A stretch of 64,000 nucleotides of DNA. Source: Amycolatopsis lexingtonensis. GTDB lineage: Bacteria; Actinomycetota; Actinomycetes; Mycobacteriales; Pseudonocardiaceae. How positions within the stretch are numbered: position 1 is the first letter of the stretch; the number at the start of each line of letters is the position of its first letter. The translations under genes were made by a program, and so were the position numbers. Location: the NCBI RefSeq assembly GCF_014873755.1, contig NZ_JADBEG010000001.1, positions 2,172,501 through 2,236,500 of the forward strand, in the 5' to 3' direction. Under the pieces are notes generated by a model that searched no databases, was not told where the DNA came from, and was given only the letters and a program-made list of their open reading frames with translations. Shown here piece after piece: positions 46,989 through 55,757 of this stretch.

Positions 46989-47932
46989 GGTGTCGCGTTC
47001 GGACGGTCGAGCCCGGAGAAGTACTTCCACGCCGTGGCCAGGCCGTCGACCAGCGAGACCGAGGGCCGGTAGCCGATCGTCGCCGCGCTGGCCGAGACGT
47101 CGACGACCACCGCGGGCATCTCCCCGGCCGGCGCCTCGACGTGCTCGACGGGCAGCTCGGCGCCGGTCACCTCGCGGACGGCCTCGACCATCTCCAGCAC
47201 CGACACCGAACGCCCGGCCCCGACGATCGCGCGGCCGGTGTACCCGCTGTCGAAGGCCGAGAGGATCGCCCCGACGACGTCGTCGACGTGCACGAGGTCG
47301 CGGCGCTGGCGCCCGTCGCCGTAGACCTTCACACCGCCGCCGGTGCGCGCGGCGCGCATCATGCGCGGCACGAAACTGTCCTTGTGGGACATTCCCGGGC
47401 CGTAGACGTTGGTGAACCGCAAGGCACACGTCGTCATGCCGTACGCGCCGGCGTAGCCCGACAGCAGCATTTCGCACGCCGCCTTGGTGGCGCCGTACGG
47501 CGTCAGCGGCCGCAGCGGCAGGTCCGGGGTGATCGTCGCGGTGCCGACGTCGCCGATGACCGCATTGGTGGAAGCGAGCAGGAACTTCGGCACGTCCCGG
47601 CGGCGGGCGAGCTCGAGCAGTTCCTGGGTGACCAGTACGTTGTCGGCGAAGGTGTCCTCGGGCAGCTCGACCGACTTCAGCACCGACGTCAGCGCGGCGA
47701 GATGCACGATCCCGGCGGTCTCCGGGGTGACAGCCTCCTCGCGGACGGCGGCTTCGCGGAGGTCACCGGTCACCACGCGGACGCCGTCGGCGTCCTCGGG
47801 GAACGACACCCGGTCGACGACGGTGACCGGCACGCCCCGGTCGCGAAAGGCGCGCACGACGGCCCGGCCGATGAAGCCGCTGCCGCCGGTCACGACCACG
47901 GACGTCCGATCAGGACCGTGCGCACTCGCCAT
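46985..47932 (-). CDS. NAD-dependent epimerase/dehydratase (nucleotide-sugar type)
   Basis: A 315-residue extended SDR enzyme: SVVVTGGSGFIGRAVVRA near residue 11, HLAALTSV, the catalytic PYGATKAACE with Tyr and Lys, and RFTNVYGPGM. It resembles UDP-glucose 4-epimerase relatives, so it probably modifies a UDP-hexose for the downstream glycosyltransferase, to which it is coupled by a GTGA overlap. The exact sugar is unknown. ATG 47932 starts right before the Rossmann motif. Confidence 0.88.
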   Translation of the reverse strand: MASAHGPDRTSVVVTGGSGFIGRAVVRAFRDRGVPVTVVDRVSFPEDADGVRVVTGDLREAAVREEAVTPETAGIVHLAALTSVLKSVELPEDTFADNVLVTQELLELARRRDVPKFLLASTNAVIGDVGTATITPDLPLRPLTPYGATKAACEMLLSGYAGAYGMTTCALRFTNVYGPGMSHKDSFVPRMMRAARTGGGVKVYGDGRQRRDLVHVDDVVGAILSAFDSGYTGRAIVGAGRSVSVLEMVEAVREVTGAELPVEHVEAPAGEMPAVVVDVSASAATIGYRPSVSLVDGLATAWKYFSGLDRPNATP

Positions 47933-48061
47933 GGCGGTCAACCTACCTCCCGAACCTGTGCGCACGCCGTGGGCCCGCGTACGCAGAAGTGCGTATGGCC
48001 GCGCCCCCGGCCGGGTTGGTGTCCTTGAGCGGTCACACAGCAATGGGGAGGAAGACACACC

Positions 48062-48730
48062 ATGAAGCGACTCTTCACCGTTTCGGCCCTGCTCCTGGCT
48101 TCGCTCGCGGGAGCTCTCACCGTGTCGGCCGCGCCCGCCCAGGCGGCGACGACCGATGTCGGCGTCATCCCGTCCAGCCGGTCGTGCCCGGTCGGTACCG
48201 AGGCGATCGTGATCCGGACGGACGACGAGGACTCGGGCAACGCCAACTCGCGGGGCGGGTTCATCGGCGCGGTCAGCAGCACGAGCAACACGGAGATGTT
48301 CTTCTGCCGGGTGAACGGCACCGCGTTCCGCGGCGTTACGCAGTCCGGCTCGTTCCGGCCCTACGCGGTGCTGAAGCTGGGCGCGAACTGCCCGAACGGC
48401 TCGCAGGAGTTCTCGCGCCGGTTCGACAACGAGGACGACAGCAACAACAACTCGTTCTCGGGCAACATCTTCCCGAACGTGAGCGACAGCAACACGCTGC
48501 TGCGGTTCTGCCTGTTCGCGCCGGGGGTGGCCACGACGACGGCGTTCCCGAACGTCGGCTTCGGCTACCTCGTGTTCTCCGGGGTCGACTCGTCGGGCTT
48601 CTTCCACACCGACGACGAGGACGACAGCAACAACAACTCCTACAGCGCGCCGGCCGGGATCAGCAGCATCGCGCAGTCGATGGTGAGCGCGGGTTCGAAC
48701 ACCACGCTGAACGTCCGGATCGCCCGGTAA
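48062..48730 (+). CDS. Secreted protein with threefold repeat and acidic DDEDDSNNNS motifs
   Basis: A 222-residue exported protein. The signal peptide (MKRLFTVSALLLASLAGAL...AQA) is cleaved near residue 28. The mature part has three related units of about 60-65 residues. Each carries an acidic, Asn-rich motif: DDEDSGNANS near 57, DNEDDSNNNS near 121 and DDEDDSNNNS near 183. Units one and two also share a CPxG start and an F-C pair. The acidic motifs look like calcium ligands, and three similar units hint at a pseudo-threefold beta fold. No known family is recognised. It is followed by a LuxR regulator. Confidence 0.8.
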   Translation: MKRLFTVSALLLASLAGALTVSAAPAQAATTDVGVIPSSRSCPVGTEAIVIRTDDEDSGNANSRGGFIGAVSSTSNTEMFFCRVNGTAFRGVTQSGSFRPYAVLKLGANCPNGSQEFSRRFDNEDDSNNNSFSGNIFPNVSDSNTLLRFCLFAPGVATTTAFPNVGFGYLVFSGVDSSGFFHTDDEDDSNNNSYSAPAGISSIAQSMVSAGSNTTLNVRIAR

Positions 48731-48791
48731 CAGCCGGTTCGTATCTCCCTCGGTTCGCCCGGGTCTTTTCCGACCGGGAGAACCGAGGGGG

Positions 48792-49526
48792 ATGCGAGTG
48801 AGCAGTGAAGTGACGGCGCGGTGCCTGCACCGCGCCTTCGAAGTCGTGCGCGAGCTGAAGACGGCGGGGCCGGGCGAAGCACTGGCAGGACTGGGCCGGC
48901 TGGTCGGCTGCGACGTCATCTCGTGCACGAGCACCGAGCACACGACCCGCCGGCTGACCGGCACGGTGACCGACCGGCCGGAGCAGAACCTGATGCGCCA
49001 CCCGGAGTTCCGGGCACTGGCCCACCAGCACCCGGGCTTCGCGGCACACCGCTCGGGGTCGCTGCGGCTGGGTACGGCGGCCGCGTTGACCGATCTCGCC
49101 GACCTGCGGACGTTGCGCGGACTGCCGTTCTACACCGACTTCTACCGCCCGCGCGGGACCGTCGACCAGCTGCTGTGCGTGGTCCAGGTCGACGACCGCC
49201 ACGGGCGCGTCCTGACGCTCAGCCGGTCGCGGCCCGGGTTCTCGGCCCGGGACCACGACCTGGTCGAGCTGCTCGCGCCTCACCTGGCCCAGGCGTTCGC
49301 CCGGCACGAGCGCCCGGCGGTCCGGCCGGTCACCGGCACGCCTCCGGAGCTGACCGTCCGCGAGCAGGAGGTGGCCGATCTGGTCGCGCGGGCTGCCACC
49401 GACCGCGAGATCGCCCGCCGCCTCGGCATCAGCCCGCGCACGGTGCAGAAGCACCTGCAGCAGATCTACCGCAAACTCGACGTCACCAGCCGCACCGAGC
49501 TGCTGCTCCGCCTGACGAATCCGTGA
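48792..49526 (+). CDS. LuxR-family transcriptional regulator
   Basis: A 244-residue regulator with an N-terminal sensor-like region of about 170 residues (no receiver or ATPase motif seen) and a C-terminal LuxR helix-turn-helix: LTVREQEVADLVARAATDREIARRLGISPRT near residues 185-215. It likely responds to a ligand or partner, not phosphorylation. It follows the secreted repeat protein by 61 bases in the same direction. It converges on gcvP with 7 bases between the stops. Confidence 0.87.
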   Translation: MRVSSEVTARCLHRAFEVVRELKTAGPGEALAGLGRLVGCDVISCTSTEHTTRRLTGTVTDRPEQNLMRHPEFRALAHQHPGFAAHRSGSLRLGTAAALTDLADLRTLRGLPFYTDFYRPRGTVDQLLCVVQVDDRHGRVLTLSRSRPGFSARDHDLVELLAPHLAQAFARHERPAVRPVTGTPPELTVREQEVADLVARAATDREIARRLGISPRTVQKHLQQIYRKLDVTSRTELLLRLTNP

Positions 49527-49533
49527 ACGGTCG

Positions 49534-52410
49534 TCAGGCGAAGGCTTCCGGGGGCGGGCAGGAGCAGACCAGGTTGCGGTCGCCGGACGCACCGTCGATG
49601 CGGCGGACCGGGGGCCAGATCTTCGCCGCCGTCCGGCCCGCCGGGAACACCGCCGTCTCGCGGCTGTACGGGCGGTTCCAGTCGCCGGCCAGGCAGCCCG
49701 CCGTGTGCGGGGCCAGCCGTAGCGGGGACTCCGCCAGGGGCCACTCCCCCGACGCCACGCGGTCGATCTCCGCGCGGATCGCGATCATCGCCGCGCAGAA
49801 GCGGTCCAGCTCGGCCAGGTCCTCGCTCTCGGTCGGCTCGACCATCAGCGTGCCCGCGACCGGGAACGACATCGTCGGCGCGTGCAGCCCGTAGTCCGCC
49901 AGCCGCTTCGCGACGTCGTCCACGGTCACGCCCGTCGCCTTCGTCAGCGGCCGCAGGTCCAGGATGCACTCGTGCGCCACGAAACCCGACCGGCCGGCGT
50001 ACAGCACCGGGTAGTGCTCGCCGAGGCGCCGGGCGATGTAGTTGGCGTTGGCCACCGCCACGAGCGTCGCCCGGCGCAGGCCGGCGGCGCCCATCATCCG
50101 GACGTACGCCCACGAGATCGGCAGGATCGACGCACTGCCCCACGGCGCCGCGCTGACCGGGCCGACGCCGGTCGCGGGGCCGGCCGCCGGCTGCAGCGGG
50201 TGGTTCGGCAGGAACGCCGCCAGGTGCGCGCGGACCCCGATCGGCCCGACGCCGGGGCCGCCGCCACCGTGCGGGATGCAGAACGTCTTGTGCAGGTTGA
50301 GGTGCGACACGTCGGCGCCGAACCGGCCGTACTGGGCGACGCCGATCAGCGCGTTCAGGTTGGCGCCGTCGACGTACACCTGCCCGCCCGCGTCGTGCAC
50401 CGCCGCGCAGACCTCGCCGACGGTGTCCTCGTACACCCCGTGCGTCGACGGGTAGGTCAGCATGATCGCGGCCAGGTCGCCGCGGTGCTCGTCCACAGTG
50501 GACCGCAGGTGGGCGAGGTCGATGTTCCCGGCGTCGTCGCAGCGGACGACGACCACCCGCATCCCCGCCATCACGGCGCTCGCCGCGTTCGTGCCGTGCG
50601 CGCTGGCCGGGATCAGGCAGACGTCCCGCGCGCCCTCGCCGCGCGAGCGGTGGTAGGCGCGGATCGCCAGCAGGCCGGCGAACTCGCCCTGGCTCCCGGC
50701 GTTGGGCTGCAGCGAAACCGCGTCGTAGCCGGTGATCCGCGCGAGCCAGGCGCTCAGGTCGGCCACCACTTCGAGCAGGCCGGCGGCGTCCTCGGCGGGC
50801 GCGAACGGGTGCAGCCCGGCGAACTCCGGCCAGGTGACCGGTTCCATCTCCGCGGTGGCGTTGAGCTTCATCGTGCAGGAGCCGAGCGGGATCATGCCGC
50901 GGTCGAGCGCGTAGTCCCGGTCGGCCAGCCGGCGCAGGTACCGCAGCATCGCGGTTTCCGACCGGTGCTCGTGGAACACCGGGTGCGTGAGGAACTCGCT
51001 CGTGCGCCGCAACGGCGCCGGGAGCGCGTCGGCCGTGTCCGCGTCCAGGCCGTCCACATCGGACACCGAGACGCCGAACGCCTTCCACACGAAGGAAAGC
51101 CGCTCCCGCGTGGTCGTCTCGTCGCAGGCGACGCCGACGTGGTCTTCGTCGATCCGGCGCAGGGAGACGCCGAGGTCGCGGGCCGCCGCGACGACCGCGT
51201 CGGCCCGGCCCGGCACCGCCGCGGTCACGGTGTCGAAGAACTCGCCGTGCACGACCTCGACGCCGCCTTCGGCCAGGCCGGCGGCGAGCACGGTGGCCAT
51301 CCGGTGGGCCCGCAGCGCGATCGCGCGGAGGCCATCAGGCCCGTGGTACACGGCGTACATCGACGCCATGACGGCCAGCAGGACCTGCGCGGTGCAGATG
51401 TTCGAAGTCGCCTTCTCGCGGCGGATGTGCTGCTCGCGCGTCTGCAGCGCGAGCCGGTACGCGGGCGCGCCGTCGGCGTCGGCCGAGACACCGACCAAGC
51501 GGCCGGGCAGCTGCCGCTCGAGCCCCTTCCGCACCGCGAGGTAGGCCGCGTGCGGACCACCGAAGCCGAGCGGGACGCCGAACCGCTGCGTCGACCCCAC
51601 GGCGACGTCGGCGCCGAGCTCACCCGGCGGCCGCAGCAGCGTCAAGGCGAGCGGGTCCGCGGCCACGACCACCGCGGCGCCGTGCTTCTTGGCGTCCGCG
51701 ATGGTCAGGTCGAGTTCGCGCACCGCGCCCGAAGCGCCCGGGTAGGCCAGCAGCACGCCGAAGAAGTCGCCGCCGAGCCCCAGCCCGGTGAGTCCCTGGG
51801 ACAGGTCTTCCACGACCAGCTCGATCCCGAGCGGCTCGGCCCGCGTCCGCAGCACGGCGAGCGTCTGCGGCAGGGTGTCCTGGTCGACGACGAACCGGTG
51901 CGACGCGGACTTCCCGGCCCGCCGCACCAGCGTCATCGCCTCGGCGGCCGCGGTGGCTTCGTCGAGGAGGGAGGCGTTCGCGACCGGGAGCGCGGTCAGG
52001 TCCGCGATCATGGTCTGGAAGTTGAGCAGCGCTTCGAGCCGCCCTTGGGAGATTTCCGGCTGGTACGGCGTGTAGGCGGTGTACCAGGCCGGGTTCTCGA
52101 GCACGTTCCGCCGGATCACCGGCGGGGTCACGGTGTCGTGGTAGCCGAGCCCGATCATCGCGGCGGTCGGCCGGTTGCGGGCGGCCAGCGCGCGCAGTTC
52201 GGCCAGCGCCTGGGCTTCGGAGGCCGCCGACGGCAGTTCGAGCGGCTCGGCGGACGCGCGCAGCGACTCGGGAACGGCGTGTTCGGCGAGTTCGTCGAGG
52301 GAAGCGACCCCGATGACGTCGAGGATGTGCCGGAGTTCGCCGGGACCGGGCCCGAGGTGCCGCTCGGCGAAGGGAATCCCCTGTTCCAGGGAGGCGAGTG
52401 ACGGATTCAC
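49534..52410 (-). CDS. gcvP: Glycine dehydrogenase (decarboxylating), P protein
   Basis: Pyridoxal-phosphate enzyme of the glycine cleavage system; it decarboxylates glycine and passes the aminomethyl group to lipoyl-GcvH. The 958-residue protein has both halves of the fused P protein and the cofactor lysine at Lys708 in LHKTF, followed by [12 protein letters not shown]. The GTG start at 52410 has GGAGG just upstream. A tandem glycine riboswitch precedes it, so expression should rise when glycine is abundant. gcvH is 4.7 kb away on the same strand; gcvT is outside the window. Confidence 0.96.
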   Translation of the reverse strand: MNPSLASLEQGIPFAERHLGPGPGELRHILDVIGVASLDELAEHAVPESLRASAEPLELPSAASEAQALAELRALAARNRPTAAMIGLGYHDTVTPPVIRRNVLENPAWYTAYTPYQPEISQGRLEALLNFQTMIADLTALPVANASLLDEATAAAEAMTLVRRAGKSASHRFVVDQDTLPQTLAVLRTRAEPLGIELVVEDLSQGLTGLGLGGDFFGVLLAYPGASGAVRELDLTIADAKKHGAAVVVAADPLALTLLRPPGELGADVAVGSTQRFGVPLGFGGPHAAYLAVRKGLERQLPGRLVGVSADADGAPAYRLALQTREQHIRREKATSNICTAQVLLAVMASMYAVYHGPDGLRAIALRAHRMATVLAAGLAEGGVEVVHGEFFDTVTAAVPGRADAVVAAARDLGVSLRRIDEDHVGVACDETTTRERLSFVWKAFGVSVSDVDGLDADTADALPAPLRRTSEFLTHPVFHEHRSETAMLRYLRRLADRDYALDRGMIPLGSCTMKLNATAEMEPVTWPEFAGLHPFAPAEDAAGLLEVVADLSAWLARITGYDAVSLQPNAGSQGEFAGLLAIRAYHRSRGEGARDVCLIPASAHGTNAASAVMAGMRVVVVRCDDAGNIDLAHLRSTVDEHRGDLAAIMLTYPSTHGVYEDTVGEVCAAVHDAGGQVYVDGANLNALIGVAQYGRFGADVSHLNLHKTFCIPHGGGGPGVGPIGVRAHLAAFLPNHPLQPAAGPATGVGPVSAAPWGSASILPISWAYVRMMGAAGLRRATLVAVANANYIARRLGEHYPVLYAGRSGFVAHECILDLRPLTKATGVTVDDVAKRLADYGLHAPTMSFPVAGTLMVEPTESEDLAELDRFCAAMIAIRAEIDRVASGEWPLAESPLRLAPHTAGCLAGDWNRPYSRETAVFPAGRTAAKIWPPVRRIDGASGDRNLVCSCPPPEAFA

Positions 52411-52440
52411 GGAGGCCTCCCTGCGAACGCGACCACGGTC

Positions 52441-52495
52441 GGGGGTCCGGGGGCGAAGCCCTCCGGGCGGGGTGTGGGGGTTGCACCCCCACAAG
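52441..52495. repeat. Two-hairpin GC-rich repeat-like element in the gcvP leader
   Basis: Between the riboswitch and gcvP, TGTGGGGG at 52473-52480 pairs with CCCCCACA at 52486-52493 around a TTGCA loop. An imperfect CCGGGGGC/GCCCTCCGG hairpin lies beside it at 52447-52467. Such paired G-run/C-run hairpins look like interspersed palindromic elements of high-GC actinobacteria. It may be a mobile repeat or part of the riboswitch output. No T-run follows. Confidence 0.5.
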
Positions 52496-52565
52496 ACACG
52501 CCGCGCGAGAGCGGCGAGCGCGTGCCGCGAGCATGCCTCGCCATGAGCGAGGCACCCTCCCCACT

Positions 52566-52778
52566 CTGTCCGTACCCCGAAGGGCGCCTGAGAGTTTCGC
52601 CCGCGTGGTTGAGCCGGGCTTGCACCGTCGGCGGGGCCATCAGGCTGTGTCCTGACGACCCGCTTTCCAGAGGCGTCTCATCCGCGCGGTCCAGGGTGCC
52701 TGAGAGGTTCCGGGGAGGACTTGCTCCTTCGGCGCCGAGCTCAATATGAGGCTCGGACTCTCCCGCGCGGGTTCGTCG
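52566..52778 (-). ncRNA. Tandem glycine riboswitch upstream of gcvP
   Basis: On the minus strand two glycine aptamers follow one another. The first has GCGGGAGAGTCC (52755-52768), GCCGAAGGAGCAA (52722-52734) and CTCTCAGG (52699-52706), closed by a CTGGAAAGC stem. The second has the GACGGTGCAA variant (52620-52628) and a second CTCTCAGG (52587-52594). These are the conserved core elements of type I/II glycine aptamers. The tandem set cooperates in glycine sensing and normally turns gcv genes on. Confidence 0.92.
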
Positions 52779-52817
52779 ACCGCAAGGAGAACCTTACTCC
52801 GTCCGCCGCGGCGGTGA

Positions 52818-53396
52818 TCAACCGGTCTTGCGTGCGTTGCGGCGCTGGGTGAGCTCGTCCGGCTGGTGCGTCTCGACGACACCGCCGTCGGCGCGTTCGG
52901 CCGGGAACTCGTGGATCGTCCCGCTGATTTCCTGCATGGCGCCGCTGACCGCGATACCGAAGACGCCTTGGCCGCCCTGGAGCAGATCGACGATCTCCTC
53001 CGGCGAGGTGCATTCGTAGACGGTGGTGCCGTCGGAGAACAGCGTCACCCTGGCCAGGTCGCGGACCCCGCGCACGCGCAGGTGGTCGACGGCGACCCGG
53101 ATGTTCTGGAGCGAGACCCCGGTGTCCAGCAGCCGCTTGACGACCTTGAGGACCAGGATGTCCTTGAACGAGTACAGCCGCTGCGAGCCGGAGCCGTGCG
53201 CCGTGCGGATGCTGGGTGCGACCAGCTTCGTCCGGGCCCAGTAGTCGAGCTGGCGGTAGGTGATCCCGGCGATCTGGCACGCGGCCGGGCCGCGGTAACC
53301 CACCAGCTCGTCCGGCAGCGAGTTGTCGGGGAACAGCTCACCCTGCTCGCCACTCGCGACCTCAACAGGCTGCTTCTCGGAACCAGCCTCGACCAC
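52818..53396 (-). CDS. MerR-family regulator (Rv1830-like)
   Basis: A 192-residue MerR regulator: VGYRGPAACQIAGITYRQLDYWARTKLVAPS near residues 30-60 is the winged helix, then LYSFKDILVLKVVKRLLDTGVSLQNIRVAVDHL and a C-terminal GIAVSGAMQEI domain. It is the mycobacterial Rv1830 type, with no metal-binding cysteines. The GTG start has GGGGAGG upstream. It lies upstream of the gcvP riboswitch and is divergent from a TetR gene. Its regulon is not known to me. Confidence 0.88.
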   Translation of the reverse strand: MVEAGSEKQPVEVASGEQGELFPDNSLPDELVGYRGPAACQIAGITYRQLDYWARTKLVAPSIRTAHGSGSQRLYSFKDILVLKVVKRLLDTGVSLQNIRVAVDHLRVRGVRDLARVTLFSDGTTVYECTSPEEIVDLLQGGQGVFGIAVSGAMQEISGTIHEFPAERADGGVVETHQPDELTQRRNARKTG

Positions 53397-53638
53397 GCAA
53401 GCCTCCCCTCGCCCGACCTGGTGGCCGGCGAATGACAGCCGGGGAGTCCCAGGAGCGGGACCCACCGGAGATCAATCGCCACGATCCGGCCCCAGACCGT
53501 GAATCACACCGTGGCGATTTACCTCCTTCGACGGTAAGCGCCGGGACAGTGCCGGTCAACGCGACGCGCGGCAAGCCTCAACGGTCGGATGAGCCTTTGA
53601 GCCGTTCGCCGTACCCGGCACACGCGGACTTAAACCCC

Positions 53639-53666
53639 TTGACCCGATTTACTCAGTCGAGTAACT
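53639..53666 (+). promoter_or_regulatory. Candidate promoter of the TetR gene, possibly leaderless
   Basis: TTGACC (53639-53644) and GTAACT (53661-53666) are 16 bases apart. The predicted start of transcription would fall at or next to the ATG at 53675, giving a leaderless mRNA; no Shine-Dalgarno is visible. Both palindromic operators overlap this promoter region. Confidence 0.45.
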
Positions 53667-53684
53667 TTTTACTCATGCAAGTAA
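53649..53684. promoter_or_regulatory. Two 16-bp palindromic TetR operators over the start codon
   Basis: TTACTCAGTCGAGTAA at 53649-53664 is a perfect palindrome in its six-base arms. A second, TTACTCATGCAAGTAA at 53669-53684, differs in one arm base and contains the ATG start. They repeat every 20 bases, two helical turns, as expected for cooperative binding of a TetR dimer pair to its own promoter. Confidence 0.7.
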
Positions 53685-54307
53685 AGACCGAACACCTGGC
53701 CGAACTGGGACTCAGCCCAGCCGAGGCCGCCCGCCGCGCGCAGATCATCGGCGCGACCATCGGCGTCCTCGCCGACCTGGGGTACCGCCGCACGACGTTC
53801 GCCAAGATCAAGGAACGCGCCGGGCTCAGCAGCACCCGGCTGATCTCCTACCACTTCACGAACAAGGCCGGCCTGATGCAGGCCGTGCTGAGCGCGGTCG
53901 TCCAGACGAAGAACGACTACCTGACCGAACGCACCGGCGGCGGGCTCGACCCCGCCGACCGGCGCGGCTACCTGCGGGCGCACATCGAGACGTCGATCGC
54001 GTTCCTGCGCGCGTACCCGGAATGCGTCCGGGTCCTGACCGAGCTGGCCGCCAACGCCGACGACGTCGACGGCTGGGTGATGACGAAGGTGCTGGTCGAC
54101 GACCTGCGGGTGCACGGGCTGGCCCGTCAGCTCAAACAGGGCCAGGCGGAGGGCGTCTTCGGCGACTTCACGCCCGAGGTGATGGCGATGTCGATCGCGC
54201 AGGCCATCGACGGCGTCGCCGCGGCCTACGCCGCCGACCCGGCGCTGGACGTGGAGAAGTACGGCCGCGAGGTGGCGGACACGTTCGTCAAAGCGACGGC
54301 GCCGTGA
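53675..54307 (+). CDS. TetR-family transcriptional regulator
   Basis: A 210-residue TetR protein: IGVLADLGYRRTTFAKIKERAGLSSTRLISYHFTNKAGLM marks the DNA-binding domain (about 28-66); the remainder is an all-helical effector domain. It probably represses itself through the two palindromes spanning its start. No target transporter is divergent; the nearest divergent gene is the Rv1830-type MerR regulator. Its 3' end overlaps the trxA stop by 20 bases (convergent). Ligand unknown. Confidence 0.9.
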   Translation: MQVKTEHLAELGLSPAEAARRAQIIGATIGVLADLGYRRTTFAKIKERAGLSSTRLISYHFTNKAGLMQAVLSAVVQTKNDYLTERTGGGLDPADRRGYLRAHIETSIAFLRAYPECVRVLTELAANADDVDGWVMTKVLVDDLRVHGLARQLKQGQAEGVFGDFTPEVMAMSIAQAIDGVAAAYAADPALDVEKYGREVADTFVKATAP

Positions 54308-54623
54308 GGGCCCGGTCGAGCCGCTCCTCGATGCGGGCCTTCGGGAACGCGCCGACGATGGTCTCGACCGGTTCCCCGCCGCGGAACAGGATCATCGTCG
54401 GCAGCGACATGACCTGGTAGGACCGGGTGGTCTCCGGGTTCTCGTCCGCGTTGATCTTGCGGATGGCGAGCTGCCCGGCCCGCTCGGTGGCCAGCTGGGC
54501 CAGCACCGGGCCGACCATCCGGCACGGGCCGCACCAGGTGGCCCAGAACTCGACCAGCACGGGGACGTCGCTGCCGAGGACCTCGGCGAACGCCGCATCG
54601 GTGACAGCACTGACTTCGGACAC
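54288..54623 (-). CDS. trxA: Thioredoxin
   Basis: A 111-residue cytoplasmic thioredoxin with the redox motif WCGPC at 30-34, the cis-proline region MSLPTMILF and a typical length. It reduces protein disulfides using electrons from thioredoxin reductase, which is not in the window. It begins 12 bases after a MerR gene and is probably cotranscribed with it. GTG 54623 or the adjacent GTG 54626 may be used; AAGGAG precedes both. Confidence 0.93.
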   Translation of the reverse strand: MSEVSAVTDAAFAEVLGSDVPVLVEFWATWCGPCRMVGPVLAQLATERAGQLAIRKINADENPETTRSYQVMSLPTMILFRGGEPVETIVGAFPKARIEERLDRALTAPSL

Positions 54624-54634
54624 CACGGTCTCCT

Positions 54635-55030
54635 TCACGGACGCGGGGATTCGGGCACGACACACGGATCGGGCGCCTGCCGGGCGAGCGCTCCGGCGAG
54701 CTTCGCGGCCAGTTCGGCGCGGATCCCGCCGAGCCGGGCCAGGAGTGCGTCGGCTTCTTCGAGCTTGCGGCGGTAGACCTCGATCGAATTCGCGCAGGAG
54801 TCGCCGGTTTCGTGGCCGCTGCGCAGGCACTCGACGAACGGGCGCGTCTCCTCCAACGTCAGCCCGACCGTCTGGAGGGTCTGGATCTCCTTGACCAGCT
54901 GGAGGTCGTCCTCGTCGTATTCGCGGTAACCGTTCGCCGAGCGACGGGCCGCGAGAAGACCCTGGTCCTCGTAGAAACGCAGCGCACGGGTGGTGACACC
55001 CGTGCGCTGCGCCAATTCTCCGATCCGCAT
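54635..55030 (-). CDS. MerR-family regulator upstream of trxA
   Basis: A 131-residue MerR protein: MRIGELAQRTGVTTRALRFYEDQGLL in the DNA-binding domain, a dimerisation helix, and a C-terminal part with cysteines in VECLRSGHETGDSCANS and PDPCVV. These could sense metal, oxidant or nothing at all. It lies 11 bases upstream of trxA, so it may be a redox-linked autoregulator of that pair; this is inference. Confidence 0.9.
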   Translation of the reverse strand: MRIGELAQRTGVTTRALRFYEDQGLLAARRSANGYREYDEDDLQLVKEIQTLQTVGLTLEETRPFVECLRSGHETGDSCANSIEVYRRKLEEADALLARLGGIRAELAAKLAGALARQAPDPCVVPESPRP

Positions 55031-55071
55031 ACCCCGACGCTAGACGTTGACGTCCGCGTCAAGGCAAGTTC

Positions 55072-55545
55072 TCAGGTGTCCGCTCCGCGGAAGTCTTCCG
55101 GCGACACGGAGTCGAGGAACTCGCGGAACTTCTCGACCTCGTCCTCCTGCTCGTCCGGGATGATCAGGCCGGCCTCTTCCAGCACCGCGTCCACGGCGTG
55201 GATGGGGACACCGATCCGCAGGGCCAGCGCGACCGAGTCGCTCGGCCGGGCGGACACCCGGATGTCGCCGTCGAAGACCAGTTCCGCGAAGAACGTGCCT
55301 TCCTTGAGGTCGGTGATGACGACCTGCTCGAGCTCCCGGCCGAGCGCCCCGATGACCTCTTTCAGCAGGTCATGCGTGAGCGGACGGGCCGGGCGGACTC
55401 CCTGCTGCTCCAACGCGATGGCGGTGGCCTCGACCGAGCCGATCCAGATCGGCAGGTACCGTTCGCCCTCGGTTTCCCGCAGCAACAAGATCGGCTGATT
55501 CGCGGGCAGCTCGACCCGCACCCCGACGACGCGCATTTCGCTCAT
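55072..55545 (-). CDS. Bifunctional nuclease family protein (DUF151, Rv1829-like)
   Basis: A 157-residue protein of the bifunctional-nuclease fold: LPIWIGSVEATAIALEQQGVRPARPLTHDLL in the N-terminal half and a FAELVFDGDIRVSARPSDSVALALR segment in the centre, both family signatures. Plant and Thermotoga members show nuclease activity; the role in actinobacteria is open. It sits between ftsR and the Rv1830-like gene, the same order as in mycobacteria. About 210 bases upstream carry no gene. Confidence 0.9.
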   Translation of the reverse strand: MSEMRVVGVRVELPANQPILLLRETEGERYLPIWIGSVEATAIALEQQGVRPARPLTHDLLKEVIGALGRELEQVVITDLKEGTFFAELVFDGDIRVSARPSDSVALALRIGVPIHAVDAVLEEAGLIIPDEQEDEVEKFREFLDSVSPEDFRGADT

Positions 55546-55757
55546 CGGATTTCGCCTCCCTCTCGTGCACGGGCTTCAGCGGTGGAACGGCTTCGCGCCA
55601 CCACTGTCGACGCTACCCGTCATCCGCGCGCTGTGCTCGCTGTCCGGCTCTCTCGGTTCGCCTGCCGCAAACCCGTGCCTTCACGGTACGGCATGCGGTG
55701 CCGAACATTCAGTCATTGACATGGGACCGCAAAGAGGATCTCACTGCCCCGTTACGA
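55546..55757. other. Intergenic region upstream of the DUF151 gene
   Basis: No gene is seen. It is less GC-rich than its surroundings near 55700-55760 and should contain the promoter of the DUF151 gene on the minus strand and the 3' end of the ftsR transcript. No convincing operator was found. Confidence 0.5.
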
